Shown here piece after piece: positions 1 to 7,667 of a stretch of 29,148 nucleotides of DNA; position 1 is the stretch's first letter; every line of letters begins with the position of its first letter. The position numbers and the translations under genes are program-made. Origin of the DNA: AR5 sp041497115 (GTDB lineage: Bacteria > Methylomirabilota > Methylomirabilia > Rokubacteriales > CSP1-6). The notes under the pieces are model-generated. The model worked only from the letters and a program-made list of their open reading frames with translations, was not told the origin of the DNA and did no database searches. Where the stretch lies: contig JBGQFW010000049.1 in the NCBI GenBank assembly GCA_041497115.1, positions 1-29,148 on the forward strand, read 5' to 3'.

Positions 1-43
1 ACCTTCCCCGTCGCGCCGACGTCGTGGCGGGTGCGTCGCCTAG

Positions 44-114
44 CGGCGCCACGGCTCCGCCGGGGCGCCGTGAGCCGCCAAGGGGGGCATGGGGGGCCCG
101 TTCGAGGCCCCCCA
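44..114. repeat. Palindromic repeat element, copy A (two hairpins)
   Basis: This copy contains two strong inverted repeats. Hairpin 1 pairs 44-50 with 64-70 (7 bp), then after an A/G mismatch pairs 52-55 with 59-62 around a TCC loop. Hairpin 2 pairs 90-98 with 106-114 (TGGGGGGCC / GGCCCCCCA, loop CGTTCGA). The same two-hairpin layout recurs at 133-205. No coding frame is convincing across 1-206. A TAG at 41-43 could end a gene entering from the left, but the 13 codons visible are too few to judge. The element looks like a dispersed intergenic repeat of the REP type; that class is an inference. Confidence 0.6.
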
Positions 115-132
115 CGATGTTGATTGACCACT

Positions 133-205
133 CCAGAGAAGCGCCACGGCCGCGCCGGGGCGCTTCGAACGTCTGGGGGTTTGGGGGCCATATCGAGGCC
201 CCCCA
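133..205. repeat. Palindromic repeat element, copy B, abutting the alcohol dehydrogenase stop codon
   Basis: Hairpin 1 pairs 139-145 with 159-165, then 147-150 with 154-157 around loop CGC. An outer stem CCAGA/TCTGG (133-137 with 172-176) can add to it. Hairpin 2 pairs 183-189 with 197-203 (GGGGGCC / GGCCCCC, loop ATATCGA). Compared with copy A, the two outer base pairs of hairpin 1 changed on both sides (C-G to A-T and G-C to A-T), so pairing is kept. On the minus strand hairpin 2 begins right after the TAG of the dehydrogenase at 207-209 and could act as a transcript end or mRNA stabiliser. It has no U-tract, so it is not a classical intrinsic terminator. Confidence 0.6.
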
Positions 206-206
206 T

Positions 207-1247
207 CTAGAACAGAAACACGCCCTTGCCGGTCGTCTGCGTGTCGAAGAGCCGGTAGGCTTCCTCGGCCTGCTCGATCCGCCAGCGATGGGTGAGCAGG
301 CGGCCGAGCGGCACCTTGCGCTCGGCGATGAACCGCGCGCACTCCTCCTGGCCCACGTTCGAGAACGTCCACGAGCCGTGCAGCGTGATCTGCCGCCGCA
401 GCAGGTCGCGGCTCACGTCGAGCGTCACCGTGTTGCCCTCGCCCACGAACGCCACGCGCCCCCAGGTGCCCGCGCTCTTGACGGCCTGCACGCGCGCCTC
501 CGGGTTGGCCGAGCAGTCCATCGTCGCCTCGGCGCCCTCGCCGGCGGTGAGGTCGTGGATGGTCTTCACGGGATCGGTCGTTCGCGGATCGATCGTGTGC
601 GCGGCGCCGAGCGCGCGGGCCAGCGCCAGCCGCTCGGCCGAGACGTCCACCGCGACGACGCGCGCGCCCATCGCCACGCCCAGCATCGTCGCGCTGAGGC
701 CGACCGGCCCCTGGCCGAACACCGCCAGCGTGTCGCGGCCGGAGACGTCCAGCCGCTTGAGGGCGCCGTAGGCGGTGCCGGTGCCGCAGGAGATCGCCGC
801 GCCCTCCTCGAAGGTGATCACGTCGGGCATGGGCACCAGCGTCGAGGCCGGCACCTTCATGAGCGGCGCGTGGGCGCCGTTGCCGGTCATGCCGTAGACG
901 GTGACGCCCTGGCGGCAGAGCTGCGACCAGCCGGCCCGGCAGTGCTTGCACCAGCCGCACCCCTTGTAGTGATGGTTCATCACGCGCCGCCCGACGAGCC
1001 CCGGGTCCACCCCCGCGCCGACCGCGTGCACGACGCCGCACGGCTCGTGGCCGGCGATGACCGGCGTGCCCGAGCCGCCCAGCCCGAGGCCGGCGGCGGC
1101 GTTACCCGTCGCGCGGTAGGGATGCAGGTCGCTGCCGCACATGCCGGAGGCCTTGATGGCGAGGACGACCTCGCCGGCCTCCGGCGTGGGATCGGGAAAC
1201 TCCCGCACGTCCAGCTTGCGGTTGCCGAGGAACACGATTCCGCGCAT
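207..1247 (-). CDS. Zinc-dependent alcohol dehydrogenase (MDR superfamily)
   Basis: A 346-aa medium-chain dehydrogenase/reductase of the threonine/sorbitol dehydrogenase type that should oxidise an alcohol with NAD in the cytoplasm. Catalytic zinc ligands are expected at C37 (CGSD) and H67 (GHE). The structural zinc site is intact with C97, C100, C103 and C111. The nucleotide-binding loop is GQGPVG (178-183), and D201 at the end of the second Rossmann strand favours NAD over NADP. The ATG at 1247 is preceded by AGGAGG on the minus strand, which fixes the start. The gene diverges from trpD with 36 bp between start codons. Its stop lies against a palindromic repeat. The substrate cannot be read from sequence, and no pathway partner sits next to it. 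Confidence 0.93.
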   Translation of the reverse strand: MRGIVFLGNRKLDVREFPDPTPEAGEVVLAIKASGMCGSDLHPYRATGNAAAGLGLGGSGTPVIAGHEPCGVVHAVGAGVDPGLVGRRVMNHHYKGCGWCKHCRAGWSQLCRQGVTVYGMTGNGAHAPLMKVPASTLVPMPDVITFEEGAAISCGTGTAYGALKRLDVSGRDTLAVFGQGPVGLSATMLGVAMGARVVAVDVSAERLALARALGAAHTIDPRTTDPVKTIHDLTAGEGAEATMDCSANPEARVQAVKSAGTWGRVAFVGEGNTVTLDVSRDLLRRQITLHGSWTFSNVGQEECARFIAERKVPLGRLLTHRWRIEQAEEAYRLFDTQTTGKGVFLF

Positions 1248-1283
1248 GGCACCCCTCCTGGAGACGACTGCCCCAGTGGTACC

Positions 1284-2366
1284 ATGACGGGCGCGATGAC
1301 GTCCCCCATCATCACCGAGGCGGTCCGGGCGCTGGTCGAGCGCCGCGACCTGTCGCGCATCGAGGCGGCGGCGGCAATGGAGGCGATCATGTCGGGCGCC
1401 GCCACCAACGCCCAGATCGCCGCCTTCCTCACCGCGCTCCGGATGAAGGGCGAGACGGTCGAGGAGCTGATCGGCTTCGCCCAGGTGATGCGCCAGAAGG
1501 TCGTGCGCATCCGCACCCGCGCCGACGAGGTGGCCGCGCTGACCGGCACCGACCGCGAGATGCTCATCGACACCTGCGGCACCGGCGGCGATGCCACCGG
1601 CACCTTCAACGTCTCCACCGCCACCGCCTTCGTCGTGGCGGGCGCCGGCCTCAAGGTGGCCAAGCACGGCAACCGCTCGGTCTCCTCCCTGTGCGGCTCC
1701 GCCGACGTGGTGGAGGCGCTCGGCATCAACCTCGAGCTGACGCCGCCCCAGGTCGCCCGCTGCGTGGACGAGGCCGGCATCGGCTTCCTCTACGCGCCGC
1801 TGCTGCACACCGCGATGAAGCACGTGATGCCGGCCCGGCGCGAGATGGGGGTGCGGACCGTCTTCAACATGCTGGGGCCGCTCACCAACCCGGCGGGGGC
1901 CAACGCCCAGATCATCGGCGTGTACGCGGCGGCGCTGACCGAGCCGCTGGCCCGCGTGCTGGCCGAGCTCGGCACCCTGCGCGCCTTCGTGGTCCACGGC
2001 AGCGACAACCTCGACGAGATCTCCAACACCGGCGAGAGCCGGGTGTCGGAGGTGCGGGAGGGGCGGGTGCGGACGTTCACGGTGCGCCCGGAGGATTTCG
2101 GGCTGCCGCGGGCGACGATCAAGGATCTGCAGGGTGGGGATCGCGAGCAGAACGCGCAGATCATCCACGCGGTGCTGGACGGCGAGCCGGGCCCGCGGCG
2201 GGACATCGTCGTCATGAACGCCGCCGCCGCGCTGGTGGCGGGCGCCAAGGCCCGCGACCTCAAGGAGGGCGTGGGGCTGGCCGCGCAGTCGATCGACTCC
2301 GGCGCGGCGCGGCGCCGGCTCGACGGCCTGGTGGCCCTGAGCCGGGCGCTGGCCGCCGGGGGCTAG
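1284..2366 (+). CDS. trpD: Anthranilate phosphoribosyltransferase
   Basis: A 360-aa TrpD that transfers phosphoribose from PRPP to anthranilate, the second step of tryptophan synthesis. Family motifs are in order: GTGGD PRPP loop (99-103), KHGNRS (127-132), GSADVVEALG (138-147), GPLTNPAG (198-205) and the metal-binding D244-E245. Length matches the family (about 340-360 aa). An alternative in-frame ATG lies at 1296; neither start has a clear Shine-Dalgarno sequence. No other trp gene is in the window, so this copy is separated from the rest of the pathway. The open frame continues far upstream of 1284, but that part is antisense to the dehydrogenase and is not real coding. Confidence 0.96.
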   Translation: MTGAMTSPIITEAVRALVERRDLSRIEAAAAMEAIMSGAATNAQIAAFLTALRMKGETVEELIGFAQVMRQKVVRIRTRADEVAALTGTDREMLIDTCGTGGDATGTFNVSTATAFVVAGAGLKVAKHGNRSVSSLCGSADVVEALGINLELTPPQVARCVDEAGIGFLYAPLLHTAMKHVMPARREMGVRTVFNMLGPLTNPAGANAQIIGVYAAALTEPLARVLAELGTLRAFVVHGSDNLDEISNTGESRVSEVREGRVRTFTVRPEDFGLPRATIKDLQGGDREQNAQIIHAVLDGEPGPRRDIVVMNAAAALVAGAKARDLKEGVGLAAQSIDSGAARRRLDGLVALSRALAAGG

Positions 2367-2377
2367 TTCCCGGAATA

Positions 2378-2405
2378 TTGACACCGACGGCGATTCGGGG
2401 ATAAT
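2378..2405 (+). promoter_or_regulatory. Sigma70-type promoter of the peptide transporter operon
   Basis: A perfect -35 TTGACA (2378-2383) and a near-perfect -10 GATAAT (2400-2405) are separated by 16 bp. It starts 12 bp after the trpD stop. A leader of about 50 nt would follow, with the ribosome site GGAGGA (2444-2449) ten bases before the ATG at 2460. The AT-richness of this stretch stands out against its surroundings. Confidence 0.75.
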
Positions 2406-2459
2406 TCCCTACCTTCTCGCGCCGGTCGCGATCGCCTCAGAGCGGAGGACCCAACACGG

Positions 2460-3992
2460 ATGCGATTGATCAGGACTGCTATCCTCGTGCTCGCCGTGCT
2501 GGCGGCGCTCCCCGCGCCCGGCTCGGCCGCCCCCGCCGGCCAGCTCACGTGGGCCGTGCACATCTCGCTGGCCCCGACCTATTTCGATCCGGCCGAGACC
2601 CCCGGGCTCATCACCCCGTTCATGGTCCTCTACGCGCTGCACGACGCCGTCGCCAAGCCGATGCCCGGCCAGCCGTTCGCGCCGAGCCTGGCCGAGTCGT
2701 GGACGCAGTCCAAGGACGGGCTCGTCTGGGAGTTCGTCCTCCGGAAGAACGTCCACTTCCACAACGGTGACCCGCTCGGCGCCGAGGACGTGAAGTTCTC
2801 GTTCGAGCGCTACCGCGGCACCGCCGCCAAGCTGCTGCACGACAAGGTGGCGGCGGTCGAGGTGGTGGACCCGCTGCGCGTGCGCTTCCGCCTCCGCAAG
2901 GCGTGGCCCGACTTCCTCACCTTCTACGCCACGCCGGCCACCGGTGCTGCCTGGGTCGTGCCGAAGAAGTACGTGGAGAAGGTGGGCGACGAGGGATTCA
3001 AGAAGCACCCGATCGGCGCCGGCCCCTACAAGTTCGTCGCGTTCAAGCCGGGCGTGGAGCTGGTGCTGGAGGCGTACGACGGCTACTGGCGCAAGGCGCC
3101 GAACATCAAGACGCTCGTGCTGCGCGTCATCCCCGACGAGGCGACCCGGCTGGCCGCGCTCAAGCGCGGCGAGGTGGACATCGCCTACAGCATCACCGGC
3201 GCGCTGGCCGAAGAGCTCAAGCGGTCGGCCGGCCTGCAGCTCAAGCCGACGTACATGCCGTTCACCTCGTGGCTGGTGCCGGTGGACCAGTGGGACCCCA
3301 AGTCGCCCTGGCACGACAAGCGCGTGCGACAGGCCGCCAACCTGGCCATCGACCGCGAGGCCATCAACCAGGCGGCGTACCTCGGGCTGTCGAAGGTGAC
3401 GGCCAGCATCATTCCGCACCAGATGGAGTACTTCTGGCAGCCGCCGCCGCCCCGGTACGATCCCGCCGAGGCCCGGAAGCTGCTGGCCGAGGCCGGCTAC
3501 CCCGGCGGCTTCGACGCCGGCGAGGTCAGCGGCGACATGATCTACGGCGCCGCCATCGGCGAGCCGGCGGTGAACTACCTCTCCGCGGTCGGGATCCGCG
3601 TGCGGCTGCGGCTGATGGAGCGCGCCGGCTACTACAGCGAGTACGGCGAGAAGAAGCTGCACGGCGTGCTCTACACCGGCAGCGCCGCCTTCGGCAACGC
3701 GGCGACCCGGCTGGACACCTACATCGTGAGCGGCGGCCGCTACGTGTACGGCGGCGCGCCCGACATCGACGGGCTCTTCGCCGAGCAGGTCAACGAGACC
3801 AACCCGCGCGTGCGCCAGCAGCTCCTGACCCGGATCCAGCAGATGGTCCACGAGCGGGCCCTCGCCATCCCGGTCATGGAGACGGCGTTCCTCAACGGCG
3901 TGGGCGCGCGGGTGGACAACCACGGGCTCAACGTGATCCCGGGGTTCGCGTACTCGGCGCCCTACGAAGACCTGACGGTCCGCAAGCCGTGA
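2460..3992 (+). CDS. ABC transporter substrate-binding protein, family 5 (peptide/dipeptide type)
   Basis: A 510-aa periplasmic binding protein of the DppA/OppA family that would capture a peptide or similar solute for the permeases encoded downstream. It begins with a Sec signal peptide (residues 1-24, basic MRLIR then a hydrophobic stretch ending at SAA). No lipobox cysteine follows, so it is predicted soluble in the periplasm. Family features include LAESW (about 78-82), the VKFSFERY region near 110 and PIGAGPYKF near 190. The start is set by GGAGGA 10 nt upstream. It is the first gene of an operon of six genes. Ligand specificity in this family is not predictable from sequence; peptides, nickel and sugars are all known substrates. 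Confidence 0.93.
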   Translation: MRLIRTAILVLAVLAALPAPGSAAPAGQLTWAVHISLAPTYFDPAETPGLITPFMVLYALHDAVAKPMPGQPFAPSLAESWTQSKDGLVWEFVLRKNVHFHNGDPLGAEDVKFSFERYRGTAAKLLHDKVAAVEVVDPLRVRFRLRKAWPDFLTFYATPATGAAWVVPKKYVEKVGDEGFKKHPIGAGPYKFVAFKPGVELVLEAYDGYWRKAPNIKTLVLRVIPDEATRLAALKRGEVDIAYSITGALAEELKRSAGLQLKPTYMPFTSWLVPVDQWDPKSPWHDKRVRQAANLAIDREAINQAAYLGLSKVTASIIPHQMEYFWQPPPPRYDPAEARKLLAEAGYPGGFDAGEVSGDMIYGAAIGEPAVNYLSAVGIRVRLRLMERAGYYSEYGEKKLHGVLYTGSAAFGNAATRLDTYIVSGGRYVYGGAPDIDGLFAEQVNETNPRVRQQLLTRIQQMVHERALAIPVMETAFLNGVGARVDNHGLNVIPGFAYSAPYEDLTVRKP

Positions 3993-4005
3993 GGGCGGTG
4001 ACGCC

Positions 4006-4926
4006 ATGAAGCGGTTCATCCTCCGCCGGCTCGGCTACGCGCTGCTGTCGCTGTGCCTGCTCTCGCTGACGATCTTCATGTTCGTCCGGGTGACCGGCGA
4101 TCCCACCGTGCTGCTGGTGGAGCCGGGGGCCAGCCGCGAGGACATCGACGCGCTCCGCCACGACCTGGGCCTCGACCGCTCGTGGGCCGTGCAGTACGTG
4201 ACGTTCGTGCGCGACGCGGTGCGGGGCGACTTCGGGCGCTCCTTCTACTACCGCACGCCGGTGCTGGAGCTCTACTTCCAGCGGCTGCCCAACTCGCTGT
4301 TGCTGGCGGTCGTCGCCATGGCCTTCTCCCTCATCATCGGCATTCCCACCGGGATCCTGGCGGCGGTGCGCGTCAACAGCTGGTGGGACAGCGGTGGCAA
4401 GCTCTTCGCGCTGCTCGGGCTGTCGATGCCCCAGTTCTGGGTGGGGCTGCTGATGATCCTCTTCTTCTCGGTCTACCTCGGCTGGCTGCCGTCGTCGGGG
4501 TCGGGCACCCCGTTGCACGTCCTCATGCCGGCCTTCGCGCTCGGCTGGTACTTCGCCGCCGCCCACATGCGGCTCACGCGCTCCTCGATGCTGGAGGTGC
4601 TCGGCTCGGAGTACGTGAAGCTGGCGCGGCTCAAGGGGCTGCCGGAGTCGCTGGTCATCGCCAAGCACGCGTTCAAGAACGCCCTGATCCCGGTGATGAC
4701 GCTGGCCGGCATCAATCTGGTCTTGATGGTCAACATCTCCGTCGTGGTGGAGACCGTGTTCGCGTGGCCCGGCATCGGCCGGCTGATCTACGAGGGCATC
4801 GCCTTTCGCGACTTCCCCGTGGTGCAGGCGATCATCGTGATGAACGGCACGATGGTCGTCGTCGTCAACCTGGTGGTCGACATCCTCTACGCCGTCGTAG
4901 ACCCGAGGATCCGCTATGAGCGTTAG
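4006..4926 (+). CDS. ABC transporter permease, DppB/OppB type
   Basis: A 306-aa inner-membrane permease, first half of the translocation channel. It has an N-terminal TM helix (about 9-28), a long external loop holding the family's GLDRSW-type segment (55-60), and five further hydrophobic segments between about 97 and 300. The EAA-like cytoplasmic coupling loop lies near 202-230 (EYVKLARLKG, then a basic and hydrophobic stretch ending NALIPV). It begins 13 bp after the binding protein and overlaps the next permease by 11 bp, as expected for subunits made together. Length is typical for DppB. Confidence 0.95.
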   Translation: MKRFILRRLGYALLSLCLLSLTIFMFVRVTGDPTVLLVEPGASREDIDALRHDLGLDRSWAVQYVTFVRDAVRGDFGRSFYYRTPVLELYFQRLPNSLLLAVVAMAFSLIIGIPTGILAAVRVNSWWDSGGKLFALLGLSMPQFWVGLLMILFFSVYLGWLPSSGSGTPLHVLMPAFALGWYFAAAHMRLTRSSMLEVLGSEYVKLARLKGLPESLVIAKHAFKNALIPVMTLAGINLVLMVNISVVVETVFAWPGIGRLIYEGIAFRDFPVVQAIIVMNGTMVVVVNLVVDILYAVVDPRIRYER

Positions 4927-5815
4927 CACTGCGAGTCCGAGCCGCGCGGCCGGGCTGCCACTGGCGTGGCGGCTGGCCGCCTTCCGCACCGAGGGGCTGC
5001 CGGTCCTGCCGATCCTCATCATCATCGTCCTCACGCTGGTCGCCGTGTTCGCCGACTTCCTCACGCCCTACAACCCCGAGGTGGGCGCGCTGGGCGACCG
5101 GTTCCATCCGCCGATGTGGGTGGCGGGCGGCACCGCCGCGCACTGGCTCGGCACCGACCACATCGGCCGCGACGTGCTCTCGCGGCTGATCTTCGGCACC
5201 CGCGTGTCGATGATCGTCGGCTTCACCGCGGTGATCTTCGCCGGCGTGGTCGGCACCTCGCTCGGCATCATCTCCGGCTTCTTCGGCGGCTGGGTGGACC
5301 AGGTCATCATGCGGGTCACCGACGCCTGGCTGGCGCTGCCGGCGCTGACCTTCGCGATCTTCCTGGCCGCCATCGTGGGGCCGAGCGAGTGGAACCTCGT
5401 CATCATCCTCGGCATCGTCTACTGGACGCGCTACGCGCGGGTGGTGCGCGGCGAGGTGCTCTCGCTCAAGGAGCGCGACTTCGTGCGGCTGGCCATCGTG
5501 GCCGGCTGCTCGAGGTGGACGATCATGCGCCGCCACCTGCTGCCCAACGTGCTGAACTCGGCGATCGTGCTCGCCACGCTCATGCTCGGCGTGGTCATCG
5601 TCACCGAGGCCACCCTGTCGTTCCTCGGCATCGGCGTCCCGCCGCCCAAGCCGGCGTGGGGGCTGATGCTGGCCGACGGCAAGAAGGGGCTGATGGCCGG
5701 CTACTGGTGGCTCACCGTGTTCCCGGGCGTGTGCATCGTGCTCATGGTGCTCGCCGCCAACCTGCTGGGCGACTGGCTCCGGGTCAAGCTCGACCCGCAA
5801 CTGCGCCAGCTGTGA
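4916..5815 (+). CDS. ABC transporter permease, DppC/OppC type
   Basis: A 299-aa inner-membrane permease, second half of the channel. The N-terminal TM helix (about 29-48) is followed by the family block WLGTDHIGRDVLSRLI (77-92). The EAA-type loop is near 184-212 (LKERDFVRLA, then an arginine-rich turn leading to HLLPNVLN). The ATG at 4916 lies inside the end of the upstream permease. Its stop TGA overlaps the GTG start of the sulfurtransferase (GTGA at 5812-5815), which points to translational coupling. Confidence 0.95.
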   Translation: MSVSTASPSRAAGLPLAWRLAAFRTEGLPVLPILIIIVLTLVAVFADFLTPYNPEVGALGDRFHPPMWVAGGTAAHWLGTDHIGRDVLSRLIFGTRVSMIVGFTAVIFAGVVGTSLGIISGFFGGWVDQVIMRVTDAWLALPALTFAIFLAAIVGPSEWNLVIILGIVYWTRYARVVRGEVLSLKERDFVRLAIVAGCSRWTIMRRHLLPNVLNSAIVLATLMLGVVIVTEATLSFLGIGVPPPKPAWGLMLADGKKGLMAGYWWLTVFPGVCIVLMVLAANLLGDWLRVKLDPQLRQL

Positions 5816-6678
5816 TCGGGATCGGGACCTTGCTGGTCACCACCGAGTGGCTGGCCGCCCACCTCGGCGACGCCGGGCTGCGCGTGTTCGACTGCACGAC
5901 CCACCTCGTGCCCGATCCGAAGACGACACTCCGCGCCGAGACGGCCCGGCCGGACTGGGAGAAGGGGCACGTGCCGGGCGCCGGCTATCTCGACCTCGTC
6001 GAGGAGCTGTCGGAGCGGGCCAGCCCCTACCGGTTCACGCTGCCCTCGGCCGAGCAGTTCGCTCGCGCGATGTCCGCCCACGGCGTCGGCCCCGGCGCGC
6101 ACGTCGTCCTCTACAGCGCGAAGTCGGCCATCTGGGCGACGCGGGTGTGGTGGATGCTGCGCGCCTTCGGCTTCGACGAGGTCTCGGTGCTCGACGGCGG
6201 CTGGGAGAAGTGGACGGGCGAGGGGCGGCCGGTCGCCACGGCGCCCTGCGCCTATCCGCCGGCGACGTTCACGGCGCGCCCGCGGCCCGCGCTGCTCGCC
6301 CGCACCCCCGACGTCGCCGCCGCCCAGGCCGACCCGGGTGTGTGCACGCTCAACGCGCTCTCGCGGGCGCAGCACACCGGCGAGGGCGGCATCCACTACG
6401 GGACGCCCGGCCACATCCCGGGCAGCGTCAGCGTGCCGTTCGTCGAGCTGATCGACCGCGAGCGCAACACCTTCCTGGCGCCCGCCGCGCTGCGCGCGCG
6501 GCTGGAGGCGGCGGGCGCGCTCGCCGCCCCGCGCGTCGTCACCTACTGCGGCGCCGGCATCGCCGCCACCGGCGTCGCCTTCGCGCTGGCGCTGCTGGGC
6601 CGCGACGACGTGGCCGTCTACGACGGCTCGCTCGGCGAGTGGTGCGCCGATCCGGCGCGGCCGATGGAGCGGGGCTGA
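5812..6678 (+). CDS. Two-domain sulfurtransferase (thiosulfate/3-mercaptopyruvate sulfurtransferase family)
   Basis: A 288-aa tandem rhodanese protein that would move a sulfane sulfur from thiosulfate or 3-mercaptopyruvate to an acceptor through a cysteine persulfide. The C-terminal domain has the active-site loop CGAGIAAT with C246. The equivalent N-terminal position reads YSAKSAIWA (from 101) without cysteine, so that domain is inactive, as usual in the family. GHVPGA (52-57) and GHIPGS (200-205) mark the two domain repeats. No signal peptide is visible. The GTG start overlaps the permease stop, and the ATPase gene starts 2 bp after its stop. It is thus embedded in the transporter operon, which is unusual and hints at a sulfur-containing substrate; that link is inference. 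Which donor is used cannot be told. Confidence 0.92.
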   Translation: MIGIGTLLVTTEWLAAHLGDAGLRVFDCTTHLVPDPKTTLRAETARPDWEKGHVPGAGYLDLVEELSERASPYRFTLPSAEQFARAMSAHGVGPGAHVVLYSAKSAIWATRVWWMLRAFGFDEVSVLDGGWEKWTGEGRPVATAPCAYPPATFTARPRPALLARTPDVAAAQADPGVCTLNALSRAQHTGEGGIHYGTPGHIPGSVSVPFVELIDRERNTFLAPAALRARLEAAGALAAPRVVTYCGAGIAATGVAFALALLGRDDVAVYDGSLGEWCADPARPMERG

Positions 6679-6680
6679 CC

Positions 6681-7667
6681 ATGCAGGAGGCGCCCCTGCT
6701 CGAGCTGGACCACCTGTCCACCCACTACGTGACCGGCCGCGGCACGCGGGTCGTGAAGGCGGTGGACGAGGTCTCGCTGTCGCTGCGGGCGGGGGAGACG
6801 CTGGGCGTGGTGGGCGAGTCGGGCTCGGGCAAGACGACGCTGGCGCTGTCCATCATGCGGCTGCTGCCGACGGCCGCCCGTATCGTGGGCGGTGCGCTGC
6901 GTCTCAACGGCGAAGACCTGCTGGCCAAGTCGCCGTCCGAGATGCGCCACGTGCGCGGCAAGCGCATCGCGATGATCCTGCAGGATCCGATGGCCTCGCT
7001 GAACCCGCTCTTCACGGTGGGCGACCAGGTGGCCGAGCCGGTGCGCGTGCACGAGCACACCAGCCGGCGCAGCGCGCGCGAGCGGGCGCGCAGCCTGCTC
7101 AACGCCGTGCGCATCCCCGCCCCCGAGCAGCGGCTGCGCGAGTACCCGCACCAGATGTCGGGCGGTATGCGCCAGCGCATCGTCGGCGCCATCGCCATCT
7201 CGTGCGAGCCACGGGTGCTCATCGCCGACGAGCCGACCACCAGCCTCGACGTGACGATCCAGGCGCAGTACCTGAGATTGCTGCGCGACCTGCAGCGCGA
7301 GCACGGCCTGGCGCTGATCTTCATCACCCACAACCTCGGCATCGTCGCCCACATGTGCGACAGCGTAGCGGTGATGTACGCCGGGCGCGTGATCGAGTCG
7401 GGGCCGGTGCGCCAGATCTTCAACGCGCCCGCCCACCCCTACACGCAGGCGCTGATCGAGTCCATCCCGCGCCTGTCCGCGCGGCCCGAGCGGCTCACCG
7501 CCATCGACGGCCAGCCGCCCGATCTCGCCGCGCTGCCGCCCGGCTGCTCGTTCCAGCCGCGCTGCCCGCGGGCGGTGGAGCGCTGCGGGCAGGAGGCGCC
7601 GCCGTCCGTCGACCTGAGGGCCGGCCACAGCGCGCGGTGCTGGGTGGCGACGGAGCGCCCGCGGTGA
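6681..7667 (+). CDS. ABC transporter ATP-binding protein, DppD/OppD type
   Basis: A 328-aa ATPase powering the peptide-type importer. Walker A is GESGSGKT (45-52), the ABC signature is MSGGM (159-163), Walker B is VLIADEP (179-185) and the switch histidine follows in ITHN (215-218). The C-terminal oligopeptide-transporter extension carries C289, C295, C302 and C320, the spacing seen in DppD-type subunits that bind a 4Fe-4S cluster. The ATG at 6681 is 2 bp after the sulfurtransferase stop. Its own stop overlaps the next start (GTGA). Confidence 0.95.
   Translation: MQEAPLLELDHLSTHYVTGRGTRVVKAVDEVSLSLRAGETLGVVGESGSGKTTLALSIMRLLPTAARIVGGALRLNGEDLLAKSPSEMRHVRGKRIAMILQDPMASLNPLFTVGDQVAEPVRVHEHTSRRSARERARSLLNAVRIPAPEQRLREYPHQMSGGMRQRIVGAIAISCEPRVLIADEPTTSLDVTIQAQYLRLLRDLQREHGLALIFITHNLGIVAHMCDSVAVMYAGRVIESGPVRQIFNAPAHPYTQALIESIPRLSARPERLTAIDGQPPDLAALPPGCSFQPRCPRAVERCGQEAPPSVDLRAGHSARCWVATERPR

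Noticed and set aside
206..213. TCTAGAAC at the dehydrogenase stop as a second GntR site
   Set aside because: It matches only half of the palindrome at 8758-8767 and consists largely of the last codons and stop of the gene.
24..1283. A long plus-strand open frame leading in frame into trpD
   Set aside because: It is antisense to the alcohol dehydrogenase and has an Arg/His/Ala-rich composition typical of GC-rich shadow frames; TrpD homology begins only after 1284.
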